Below are positions 1 to 10,127 of a DNA stretch of 64,000 nucleotides, in pieces. Source of the DNA: Escallonia rubra (Eukaryota; Streptophyta; Magnoliopsida; Escalloniales; Escalloniaceae). The stretch's first letter is position 1, and each line of letters starts with the position of its first letter. The DNA lies in NCBI GenBank assembly GCA_033065855.1, contig JAVXUO010002571.1:372001-436000 (forward strand), read 5' to 3'. The notes beneath the pieces are model-generated. The model did not search any database. It had not been told where the DNA came from and was given only the letters and a program-made list of their open reading frames with translations. Both the position numbers and the translations under genes were made by a program.

Positions 1-1
1 G

Positions 2-2513
2 GGCGAGACGAACTCATTTCACTTCCGGTTTGGTGAAATGACTATTACATTAGAGGACGTCGGATTTATACTTGGAATCCCATGTCACGGCAAACCCATT
101 ACTTGGAGCAAAACGTTTGCATCCATATCGAAGATGGCTAGGCAGTATTTCTCGGGAATCCCGAGGGAAGCTCTTACGTCTAATGGCATAAAACTTAAAT
201 GGCTGAGAGAGCAGTACGGCGTGCTACCGGATGAATACACTCCTCATGATTTTGTGACGTATACGAAGGCATTCCTTCTGTATATTATTGGAGCCATATT
301 ACTTCCGACGCATTCGAAAAACACGGTGCATCCGAAGTATATGGTGTTCTTGGAGGATCTTGAGGAGGTATACTCGTATTCGTGGGGTTCAGCTGTTCTT
401 GCGCACCTATATTGAGCATTGCATAAGGCTACGAGATTGGATGCCAAGTCTATTGCCGCCTGCCTGACTCTATTACAAGTATGAACATTTATATTCTTGT
501 TTTGACGTGTCAAAGTATTCGTGATTATTTACTAATTCCATATAATGTTTGCATTCACAGGTTTGGTCTTACGAGAGGCTACCCACGGGACGTCCACAAC
601 CGCGGGAATATTCCGATAAGAAGTGGCCTAGGGTGTGGGCCTGGGGGCCGGAGACCAACCGGAAGAGACGGGTAAACCCTCACCACCATCTACAGTTCTA
701 TCGGGGGGAACTAGATATGCTGGATGCATCCCAGGTGACGTGGCAGCCATACGGCAAGGTGATGCATCGGTTAGATGAGTATTGTTGGCAACTTCCGGTA
801 TCGTACGTGCTGACAGGTTTGGTTCGGGTGCCGCTTATTCACTTCGAAGTATGTGAGTTTCAGATGCCCGATCGAGCCATGAAGCAAGCTGGCTGTCTAC
901 AAGGGATACCAAAACCCCCTGTAGACATGCGGCCATACAGGAGTGTTCGATGGCCGAAATTCGAGGTGCCTGATGCCTTGAATTTGTTGAGTGACGAGGT
1001 GGAACAGTGGAATACTTGGCAAGAAACGTATGGTAGCCTTGTATCGCTCAAGCACGACAGCACCAGTCTTGAGGAGTACCTGCAATGGTTTCTCAAGGTG
1101 ACGCGCACGAGGGTGAATCGCCCTTCCCAGCCGACGAAGACATCGTATGCGCCACGTGATTTCTATGACCAGTTCTGGGCATTGAACATTGTAAGTCACC
1201 CTAGTGTTGTTTCAATATTTATTTGCGCACCTTATCGACAGGGCACTGATTTTTATGCATCTTTTTTAGGTTGACCAGGGCACTGAGGTGTTCAAGCAGC
1301 TGGAGTCGTTTGATTGGTTTGTCGCGCAGGCTCCTGTCAGTCTCAAGCGGTCCATAGAGAGGTACAAGACTGATCTTCAGAACTTCAGTGTTGCGCGTAC
1401 CGGGGTTACCAAGGGGAGCCGTCTAGTCGCTCAGCGCCTGACGCGTACAACTCTCAGCCCCAGAGTCAGGGCCTGGGGGAGCCATCTAGTCGCTTGCCTT
1501 CTGATGCGTCTTTGCCGCAGAGCTATGAATTCTGGGAGCCGTATAGTCGCTTGTCTCCTGACGAGTACAACTCTCAGTGCCAGAGTCAGGTTCCCCAAGT
1601 TGGAATCCAGGCCTCGTGCCCAAGCATCCGGTAGGACAAAGGACAAGCGAGGAAGCCATTGAGGCCGGACAAGATGGGTTGGATCGACCGGCACTACTTC
1701 GGGCATGAGTCTGTCGATTCAACAGACTTTCCTCTTGCGACATTCCTAGGTCATGAGGATATCAGAACGTTGGCGCCGGAGACAGATATTTCAAATTTTG
1801 TCATGAACGCTTACATAGATCTGCTCCGGATTAGAGAGCAACATTTTAACCGTTCTGAATATTTGAAGCTTAACATGTATCCCACTCATTTTGTGGAATT
1901 AACGGTGAGGGAATTCACAGAATGGAGGAGGCGAGGGGCCGGCAGGGGTAAGTGGAAACCAGGTGGAAACGTGTTAGGCATGATGAACGCAAACTATCAA
2001 TGTCACGCTGCTGATGCGAACCTTATCATGATACCTTGTCATCATGCAAACCACTGGTTCCTATTAGTTCTCCATCCAGCGAACATAACGGTTCACATAT
2101 ACGATAGCCTAAGGGAGGACGATCCTGGACAGCTGTTGGCACAGATGTACAGCGAGTACATCACTTTAGTGGTTAGTTTTTATTTTTTGACCTTGGCTCA
2201 TAGTATATTCTTCTTGTTACATAGGCTTGATTCTCGTTTTTATTGTTGGATGCAGACTACTGTCCTCTCGCTAGCGTGCGAACGGCCACCGGGGGAGCCT
2301 TGGACGGTCGTGATGATAAAGGACCGACCAAAGCAATATAACGGTCACGATTGCGGGATTTACGTCCTCAAGTACATGGACTACATTGCTCGCTCGGAGG
2401 TGCTCAAATATACGTCGTGGACTAGGAAGGATGCCTTGACGTTTAGGTATAGGATAGCCTGGGAGCTGAAAAAGAATGAAGCTAGACGCCTTCATTACCA
2501 TTATCCTAACTAG
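2..2513 (+). pseudogene. Plant mobile domain / Ulp1-like C48 cysteine protease gene of a MULE (5'-truncated by window edge, decayed)
   Basis: The open frame enters from the window edge. Exon 1 (2-478) and exon 2 (561-1190) encode an aminotransferase-like plant mobile domain (motifs EDVGFILGIP, WGSAVLAHLY, YVLTGLVRVPLIHFE). Exon 3 starts at 1270 and carries a Ser/Gln/Pro-rich repeat linker. The part from about 1650, plus an exon at 2256-2513, encodes a C48 (Ulp1/SENP-like) peptidase with a visible triad: His in NHWFLLVL, Asp in HIYDSL, Cys in GHDCGIYVL. Introns 479-560, 1191-1269 and 2172-2255 are 79-84 bp, GT-AG and phase 0. Lesions: in-frame TGA at 413-415 where an Arg codon (CGA) is likely ancestral; a frame change between about 1380 and 1430; TAG at 1632-1634. 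PMD and Ulp1 domains are both known as MULE-carried genes, and the facing MULE transposase supports that origin. The protease fold looks intact, so a shorter protein starting near 1659-1674 cannot be excluded. Confidence 0.8.
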
Positions 2514-2517
2514 CGTG

Positions 2518-3796
2518 GCTAAGGTGCAATGAGCGGAAAAAATGTCGTTACAAGAATGAAATGTACATAATTTTTCGCAAGCTATGAATTTGGCGCTAAA
2601 GTGTGCGCGAATATACCTTTCATATGACGCATTCGAAAAAATTACGTGTCTCGTTTTTCGCCGAAATTCATAGAAATGGGCTAAGAAGCGTGCATGAGGT
2701 GCAATGAGCGGGAAAAAATTGACAAAAAAATTACAACATTTTTCGCAAGCTAAGCATTGGGCGCTAAAGTGTGCCCGAATAGGCCCTTCGTAGGAAAACC
2801 CGAAAAAATAAGTTGTCTCGTTTTTCGCCGAAATTCATAGAAATGGGCTAAGAAGCGTGCATGAGGTGCAATGAGCGGGAAAAAACTGACAAAAAAAATT
2901 ACAACATTTTTCGCAAGCTAAGCATTGGGCGCTAAAGTGTGCCCGAATAGGCCCTTCGTAGGAAAATCCGAAAAAATAAGTATCTCGTTTTTCACCGAAA
3001 TTCATAGAAATGGGCTAAGAAGCGTGCATGAGGTGCAATGAGCGGGAAAAAACTGACAAAAAAAATTACAACATTTTTCGCAAGCTAAGCATTGGGAGCT
3101 AAAGTGTGCCCGAGTAGGCCCTTCGTAAGAAAACCAGAAAAAATAAGTTGTCTCATTTTTCGACGAAATTCATAGAAATGGGCTAAGTAGCGTGCATGAG
3201 GTGCAACGAGCGAAAAAAAATTGACAAAATAAATTACAATATTTCTCGCAAGCTACGCATTGGGCGCTAAAGTGTGCCCGAATAGGCCCTTCGTAGGAAA
3301 ACCCGAAAAAATAATTTGTCTCGTTTTTCGCCGAAATTCATAGAAATGGGCTAAGTAGCGTGCATGAGGTGCAACGAGCGAAAAAAAAGTGACAAAATAA
3401 ATTACAACATTTTTCGCAAGCTAAGCATTGGGCGCTAAAGTGTGCCCGAATAGGCCCTTCGTAGGAAAACCCAAAAAAATAATTTGTCTCGTTTTTCGCC
3501 GAAATTCATAGAAATGGGCTAAGTAGCGTGCATGAGGTGCAACGAGCGGAAAAAAAGTGACAAAATAACTTACAACATTTTTCGCAAGCTAAGCATTGGG
3601 CGCTAAAGTGTGCCCGAATAGGCCATTCGTAGGAAAATCCAAAAAAATAATTTGTCTCGTTTTTCGCCGAAATTCATAGAAATGGGCTAAGTAGCGTGCA
3701 TGAGGTGCAACGAGCGAAAAAAAAGTGACAAAATAAATTACAACATTTTTCTCAAACTAAGTATTGGGCGCTAAAGTGTGCCCGAATACGCCCTTC
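2518..3796. repeat. Tandem array, 167-168 bp unit, about 7.6 copies
   Basis: The landmark GAAATGGGCTAAG recurs at 2673, 2840, 3007, 3175, 3343, 3511 and 3679, giving spacings of 167, 167, 168, 168, 168 and 168. Each unit also contains GAGGTGCAAYGAGCG, a run of A, TTTTTCGCAAGCTA and GGGCGCTAAAGTGTGCC. The first unit, beside the protease stop codon, is the most diverged and the inner ones are nearly identical, as expected for local amplification. The array lies between the 3' ends of two convergent transposon genes. The unit size resembles plant satellite monomers, but there is no evidence of satellite function. No open frame spans it. Confidence 0.95.
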
Positions 3797-3904
3797 CAAA
3801 AATATCAGTAATCCACAAACCAAATCACAAATTAAAGATTTCACAAACCAAATCACAAATATAAACATTATAAAAGTTCAATTTATACAACTTAAACATT
3901 AACC

Positions 3905-6186
3905 CTAACACTCTTCCTCATCATTGTCCTCCTCGACCATACTGCCAGGTGCGATACCTAGCACTTTATAATGATTTCTCTTGTCATGATCAGTCATCTT
4001 ATTACACAACGCACACTTTCGCAACTTTTTTTGACCCGTTGCTTCTTCAATCGGATTCTTCATACGTATTGCTCGTTTTCGCCCTTTTGTTTGAGAAATA
4101 ATTGGATCAAAAATGTCGTCCTCCTCACGTTGCAGGCTAGTGCTGTCAATGACTGGTTGTGAAGCTCGATTGAATCTACCGGCTGGAGTCGTCAGAGGGT
4201 CCTGTCTTCTGGTAATGCCATCCTAAAATGTGCATGCTTAGCCTTATCCCGTGCGGCTGCTTCAACTTGATACCTGTACCCATCATATGTTGACGCTGCA
4301 TCCAATGATAAACCGTGCATGATGTTACAAAGGTGATTATATCGCAGCGTCTCAGATTGCTCGAAATCAACTGAAACATTGGGCACGTAAGGAATGTGAC
4401 CGTGGACTCTATTGGCATCCTTCGTCCACCGATCCAAGATATACTCTGGAGGGATTTCATGAGCATTCTTGGCGCTAAAATACCTCAAAGCGTGTCGACA
4501 GAGTATACCTTTATGCTCAAACAGTTGACAGTTGCAATTAACAAACCCGGTGTCCATACAAACTGCTACGGTAAAATGTCTTCTGTTCCTCGGAGCCGAC
4601 GAAGAGCACGGATTGGCAAAATTCATCACATTTGTCAAAGCATAAACCTTGAGCTCCCTGGTAGAATACTCGTGCAACTTTGTCATGCTATATTGATTCG
4701 ACTTTAGTAGTTCCTCTTGAAACTTTCTAAACATTTCCTTGTTATAGACTTGAGCCGCATGAGCCTCCAAAGGTGAAAAAACTACTATTTGTCTTTCTCT
4801 GTAAACTGTAGCCGCGTCGGCTTCTCTCTCAAGGAAAAATTGCCTGTCAAGGGCTTTCTGCATCTCTAGTACGAACTCTGTTATACTAGAAGAATGGCCT
4901 ACGTACCCATCAAAGAATGAATTCATACCTTCGCTTCTCGAGGTCGTAGTCATTCCGGCTGCAAAAAACTTCTTCGTGTAGGCACCGACCCACTGTGTCT
5001 TGATCTCATACAACGATTGTAACCATTCATGATTGTACAAAGAGTAGTCATCCATTAACTTGGCCCACCTCTCCTCGAACACGTCTACCGTCAACGATTT
5101 CTTCACACATGTATTAAAGTCAGTCTTGAATGTCGGATGGTAGGCATATACATTGTGAAGTCGTTCGGGATATTTGTTGCTTATGTGCCATGTGCACAGG
5201 CCATGGTGAGTATCTGGCAGGACCTTAGCGATTGCATTTTTCATTGCCAAATCTTGGTCGGTGATGATGGTCTTTGGAGGAATATGATACATTGCTTTAA
5301 GCCACGTTTCAAATAACCACGTAAATGACTCATCCCTAAGCAGGGCAAAGCCAAACAAGATTGACTGATAGTGGTGGTTCACCCCGTGAACGGAGCAAAA
5401 GGCATAGAGTACTTATTTGTGCGGTAAATGGTGTCAAACGTCACAACATCCCCAAAATTTTGGTAAGCAGCTCTAGAACGGGCATCCGCCCAAAATATAG
5501 TACTAATATGGTTCTCGTCATCCAGTCGGAGACTGTAGAAAAAGCCCGAATTCTCACTCTGAAGGCTCCTGAAGATATCAAGTGTAGCTTGAGAATCACT
5601 CTTACCGAAAAGACTCTCTCCTCTGAACACGAAGTTCATTTCGAAGGTCAACTGCGTTGAAACTCAACTTGTCAATCCCCCCAGCCTGGCTTGAGAGAAA
5701 TCCCATCATTTTAGAAGGTGGAATTTTAGCCTCGGCCATTGTAAATATCAGTTCCCTGTGTACCGCGCCTATTTGTCGGTGCTGATGAATTTGACCAATC
5801 TTACTATGGGTCATCAACTAATGATTATGGCTCAAATCCACTCCCGTCACAACCCAATGGTTTTCTTTTTTTTGTTGTACTGCATACACATGGGCCTTGC
5901 AGCCGGTACCCGGAAATGTGTCCCGTTTTCTTTGTCTTGATGGCCCTTCGTCACTGATCCGAACAACCAGGGGTACATGCGGTGCTCCTCTATGACACTC
6001 AAATAGTCTTCCACAAATTTGATCTGTATTCGCCCGTTTTCTAGTCGTCTTAATTCTAATACCGAAACCTATCGTCTTTGAATATGCTCTATAGTATGCT
6101 TCAACTTCGTCCAGTCTTTGAAAAACTTGACCCAAGTAAGGTGGATCAGAATCTTCACATAAAATATTTCATCCAGTTGCATCCAT
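3905..6186 (-). pseudogene. FAR1/FRS-type Mutator-like (MULE) transposase, disabled
   Basis: Read on the minus strand, the order is: FAR1 zinc-binding DNA-binding domain (about 6130-5821, ending in HNH), a linker, the MULE transposase core, a SWIM finger (CNC...CRH, about 4545-4490), and a basic/acidic tail with a Cys/His cluster (CALCNKMTDHDKRNH) ending at TAG 3907-3905. The core shows VVTFDTIYRTN, IITDQDLAMKNAI and SRSEGMNSFF, which fit the DDE residues. The tail lacks an early Met but stays open for about 100 codons. Lesions: TGA 6171-6169 six codons after the likely ATG (6186); TAG 5820-5818; one-base frame changes near 5606 (T run), 5384 (run of four G on the coding strand) and 4216. FAR1-related proteins include domesticated transcription factors, but these breaks and the repeat context indicate a dead transposon copy. 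It converges with the PMD-protease gene. Confidence 0.88.
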
Positions 6187-6284
6187 ATTTATACTGAAAT
6201 CTAAAAAATAAAAATTATATCATTCTCAACAAGTCATAGAATTAAATAAAAGAAGAATAAAAATTATTTAAAAGTCATTCGGAA

Positions 6285-7880
6285 AATTTGTGTAATGTAA
6301 AATTACCAAAATAGCCCCCGATGAGCTACAAATTATCGAAATGCCCCCGGGGGTTCATTATCACTCTAACGCCCCAAATCAGCTCAAAACAACCTTTCAG
6401 GTGCTTTGCTTACATTTCTGGACTAAGAAGTCCTTTGAAAAACTTAACACTATAAAATTACCAAAATAACCCTCTCGGAAGGCGAATTACCAAAATGCCC
6501 CCTTCTATCAGAAAATCTCAAAAGTGCTTTGAAACGGGATTTTAAGCTTCCTGAATTCATTCTTTAAAATAACTTTCCGGGTGTCTTACACCCTTTCCCG
6601 AACTAAAAGTAAGTCAGAAAATTTTATAATGTTAAATTACCAAAATACCCCCGCTAAGCGACAAATTACCGAAATGCCCCCCGGTGATTCATTGTGACCC
6701 TAACGCCCCGCAATCAGCTTCAAAATAACATTTCAGGTGTTGTAATTACATTTTTGGACTAACAAGTCCTTTGAAAAACTTTGTTGGGAAAATTACGAAA
6801 AACACCCCTGGCTTCAGAAAATCTCAAAAGGGATTTAAAACGCTATTTTAAGCTTCCTGAAATTATTCTTGATCTAAAAAGTATTTTACAAAAGTTTTGC
6901 CCAAAAATCTCGAACCGGTGTCCGGATCGAGCGCTTAAAAGCCCGTTCGGCCAAAAAAATAGGTAACGGCTTCGGAATGGCCCGAATCCCTGAGAAATGG
7001 AACTTCCCAACATCCTAGGGTTCTCATAAAAGTTTCGCGCGAAATCACTCTAGCTTGATATTTTAAATTACACTGCAAAATTACATGGTTGCGCGTATCA
7101 GTTAACCCCTTTCCAGTCTTTGGAAAAATCTGAAATTTTTCCATGATACAGATCTTTTAAAAATAACTAGGTTCTCTGTTTTACACTTTGGCAAAATCTA
7201 GCTCTAGCTATTTTTTTAAAATTTGTGAAAAACTGTCTAATTAAGTTTTCACCTTTAGCGACAGTTACGTTTCGTATGCACACTAAAAAAACAACATTTC
7301 AGGTGTTGTAATTACATTTCTGGACTAACAAGTCCTTTGAAAAACTTTGCCGGGAAAATTACCAAAACACCCCTCTCGGGGTGGCAAATTACCAAAACAC
7401 CCCTGGCTTCAGAAAATCTCCAAAGAAAAAAGTAAAATGCTAATTTAAGCTTCCTGAATTCATTCTTGATCTAAAAAGTATTTTACAAAAGTTTTGCCCA
7501 AAAATCCCGAACCGGTGTCCGGATCGAGCGCTTAAAAGCCCGTTCGGCCAAAAAAATAGGTAACGGCTTTCGAATGGCCCGAATTTCTGGAAAATGGAAC
7601 TTCCCAACATCCTAGGGTTCTCATAAAAGTTTCGCGCGAAATCACGCTAGCTTGATATTTTAAATTACACTGCAAAGTTACAAGGTTGCGCGTATCAGTT
7701 AACCCCTTTCCCATCTTTGGAAAAATCTGAAATGTTTCCCTGATACAGATATTTTAAAAATAACTAGGGTCTCTGTTTTGCACTTTGGCAAAATCTAGCT
7801 CTAGCTATTTTTTTTAAATTCGTGAAAAACTGTCTAATTAAGTTTTCACCTTTAGCGACAGTTACGTTTCGTATTCACAT
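6285..7880. repeat. Imperfect large direct repeats upstream of the transposase
   Basis: Three related blocks begin near 6290, 6632 and 7285, each starting around AAATTACCAAAAT and containing GGACTAASAAGTCCTTTG and TTTTAAGCTTCCTGAA. The last two are long: the segment from about 6727 recurs from 7293 (offset 566) and, after an insertion of about 31 bp, at offset 597 (for example 6894 and 7491). The two copies share runs of dozens of identical bases. The short open frames here (6781-6966 +, 6935-7144 -, 7532-7714 -) repeat with the blocks and match no family. The region is probably the 5' or subterminal part of the MULE, or an LTR-like insertion. Confidence 0.8.
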
Positions 7881-8226
7881 TAAACACACATAACCCAAAA
7901 GCTAGTTCAATCCATAATTTTAAACTCTAAAAAACAGGAATTTGAGATTATGGTAAGAACAATGTAAGCATAACATAATTTAAACAATCTACTGGTAAGA
8001 ACAATTATGGTAAGAACAATTTGAAATTAACAATGAATAATAAGAAAATTCGAAATACTTACTTGTTTTAATCTTCTAGCGGTTATCCACCGATTTTTGA
8101 CCGTAGAATATTTTTGTTTATGTTATCGTGAAGATTATGCAGATAATCTTTGGAGTATGAAGAAGATGGAAGAAAGAGTTAGGAAAGATGATGTAGAGTG
8201 AAAGAGAGGGTTTTGTCCAGAAAGAA
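7881..8226. other. AT-rich spacer, no gene seen
   Basis: No coding frame or strong repeat is visible except a small direct duplication around GGTAAGAACAAT (about 7950-8020). It could contain the transcription start of the leftward transposase, but I see no decisive signal. Confidence 0.4.
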
Positions 8227-8279
8227 TTGAGAAGAACGGATTATAAAGAGAGAAAAGCGAGGGAAAGAGAAGAAAGAAG

Positions 8280-8312
8280 ACCCGTGAGTCTGAACATCAC
8301 AGACTCACGGGT
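8280..8312. repeat. Perfect hairpin, 13-bp arms
   Basis: ACCCGTGAGTCTG (8280-8292) is exactly inverted at 8300-8312 around a 7-nt loop. The flanks continue the symmetry loosely, with a GA-rich stretch on the left and a CT-rich stretch on the right. Confidence 0.85.
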
Positions 8313-8383
8313 TTTCTTTCTCTCTTTCTCTATTCGTGGGGGGCAAGTAGGGAGAAGCCAAGTGTCGTTGGAGGGGGCAAAGC

Positions 8384-8690
8384 GTTGTGGGGGGGGGGGG
8401 ACAAGAAAAAAGAACACGAAAAAAAACAAAAAAGGAACAACAAAATAAAAAGAAAAAAAGTTCACGCAAAAGAAAACAAAACAAAAAAGGAACCGGGGGT
8501 GGGGGGTGGGAAAAGGGAGGTGGGGGCCCATGGAAAAAAGAAAAAAAAGGAGAAATGCAACTTCTTGTTGCGGTTTGGGGAGGGGGTGGGGCCGCGGAAA
8601 AAGAAAAGAAAGTAAAAAGGGAAGGGGGGTGGGGGGCCACGGAAAAAGAAACAAAAAGGTGGGGTGGGGGGTGGGTGGGAAAAAAAATTC
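8384..8690. repeat. Polypurine (G/A) low-complexity tract
   Basis: About 300 bases are almost exclusively G and A on the + strand, alternating G runs of 4-12 with A runs of 4-9. Overlapping open frames on both strands (Lys/Gly-rich on +, Phe/Pro-rich on -) are composition artefacts. Such tracts can form triplex or quadruplex DNA; that is inference only. Confidence 0.85.
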
Positions 8691-8693
8691 AAT

Positions 8694-8730
8694 TCCACCG
8701 AACCGCAACAAAGTGTTGCAGTTCGGTGGA
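8694..8730. repeat. Hairpin, 16-bp arms with one mismatch
   Basis: TCCACCGAAC-C-GCAAC (8694-8709) is inverted at 8715-8730 (GTTGC-A-GTTCGGTGGA) around the 5-nt loop AAAGT. The only mispair is C8704 with A8720. Confidence 0.85.
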
Positions 8731-8814
8731 TAACATTCACTAGTGGGTGGGGATCCGCCCCCATATATATAGCAACCGATGGATGAAATGAATTTTTTCT
8801 TAACAAACTTCGCA

Positions 8815-8839
8815 TAACCGCTACTCATAGTAGCGGTTA
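8815..8839. repeat. Perfect hairpin, 11-bp arms
   Basis: TAACCGCTACT (8815-8825) and its exact inverse (8829-8839) are separated by CAT. A similar AACCGCCC-type hairpin sits at 9954-9974. Confidence 0.85.
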
Positions 8840-8959
8840 GCATTTGTGTCCCAAATGCCCTTTTGTAAGTTATGATCACTTTGTCTTATCTTTCGGAAAG
8901 TTTTCGTCTTCTCTTATGTCTTTCTGAAAGTTTTCATCGTTTGATTGATTCTCCAGTTT

Positions 8960-9800
8960 CCTTTCTTTTATCTTCAGTTTTATTTATGTCATCCAAATTT
9001 TAAGAAAACCAACCACCGTTACTCACTACCAACACCATCGCTGCCACCACCAACCATGCACCACATTCACCACCGTAGCAGTAACCAACCACCACTCCAG
9101 CACCGAACACCATTACAAAAGCAAACGAGCGCTGCAAAAAAAAAAAATGCCGTTGATGTTACAGTCGCCATCGGCTCAGCCCTTCCTTCTTCCTACTCTG
9201 CCACCACTGTCGCCACAACCCCATGCCAACACCACCATAACCACCGACCAATAGCACCGTAGTAACCCATCACACCACCGCACCCAAAAACACCACATCC
9301 ATCACCGATTCTCATAAATTGCACCACTGTTTCTCATAAATCGCACCACCGTAGCCACCCAACAACACCACCGCATTCTAAAAAATCACTGATTTTCTTT
9401 AACTATGGCAGGACAGGAGCAACCCATCACAACGTTGTCACCATCGGCCGCCAGTTTTGCTCTTACCGTCTAGATGTTGGTACTCCAGACAATCATCATA
9501 AACATAACGGCGCCACCACCGTAACCCAAAAAATAGATGTGAGCCACACCACTGCCAACAGATCGGCCAACACCAGGGCCTTATGCACCTACGCAACACC
9601 GCAACCAACAGATCTCACACTTCCACGCCCTTACCCACCTCTGCCACACTCCCACCACCATTACAAACAATCTTCGGCACAGCCCGCCATCCCTACCCCA
9701 TCGTTAACCACAACGCCTCCGCCACTACCCATAACGTCAATCACACATCCACCCAATTAACCACAAACTCCGCCACGGGGCACCACAATTACAACTGTTG
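8960..9800. repeat. CCA/CAC-rich low-complexity region, non-coding
   Basis: The sequence is dominated by imperfect CCACCA, CACCGCC and CCATCACC motifs. The three short + frames here (8945-9262, 9539-9760, 9583-9804) are His/Thr/Pro-rich, overlap each other and match nothing, so I treat them as composition artefacts. Confidence 0.6.
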
Positions 9801-10083
9801 TTAGACACGTAAACCTGATTGAGAGAAGCGAGAGGCAGATTTAGGTGAGAGGATACAGAATCTGGACAAAGGCCAGTTGAATATAGAGAGAGAAACGAGT
9901 AATTAGAGAAGCTGGACGAAGGGCAACTCGGGTATAGAAATTTATTTAGACTGACCGCCCTTCTTTGGGGCGGTTAAGCGAGTCATTAAAAAAAAGGTTA
10001 ATCTTGGCCGTCTATCGTAACACGCGGAGGGCTAGATGGGAGTTGGAGAAATAGTGACTTCTCCACTGGTAGATAGGGATCGG

Positions 10084-10084
<1 letters not shown>
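9801..10084. other. Spacer with AACCGCCC hairpin, possible transposon terminus
   Basis: ACCGCCC (9954-9960) is inverted at 9968-9974 with a 7-nt loop. The stretch 10000-10084 reads like a MULE or MITE end (GGCCGTCTATC, then GGAGTTGGAGAAATAG running into a TA tract), but I find no convincing inverted partner. Confidence 0.3.

Positions 10085-10125
<41 letters not shown>
10085..10125. repeat. (TA)n microsatellite, left flank
   Basis: An uninterrupted TA run of about 20 repeats, immediately followed by the left terminal repeat of the next element. Confidence 0.95.

Positions 10126-10127
<2 letters not shown>

Noticed and set aside
2518..3796. Regularly spaced repeats considered as a CRISPR-like array
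   Set aside because: Units are contiguous with no unique spacers, and the genome is plant.
8241..8879. 212-codon minus-strand open frame (Phe/Pro-rich)
   Set aside because: Lies over the polypurine tract, and its composition mirrors the G/A runs; overlapping frames on both strands are equally long and none has a domain.
8945..9804. Three His/Thr/Pro-rich + frames
   Set aside because: CCA-rich low complexity without signal peptide, domain or splice structure.
10000..10084. Possible right end of a MULE or MITE before the TA tract
   Set aside because: No inverted partner or target duplication could be found near 8.1-8.9 kb or 11.5 kb.
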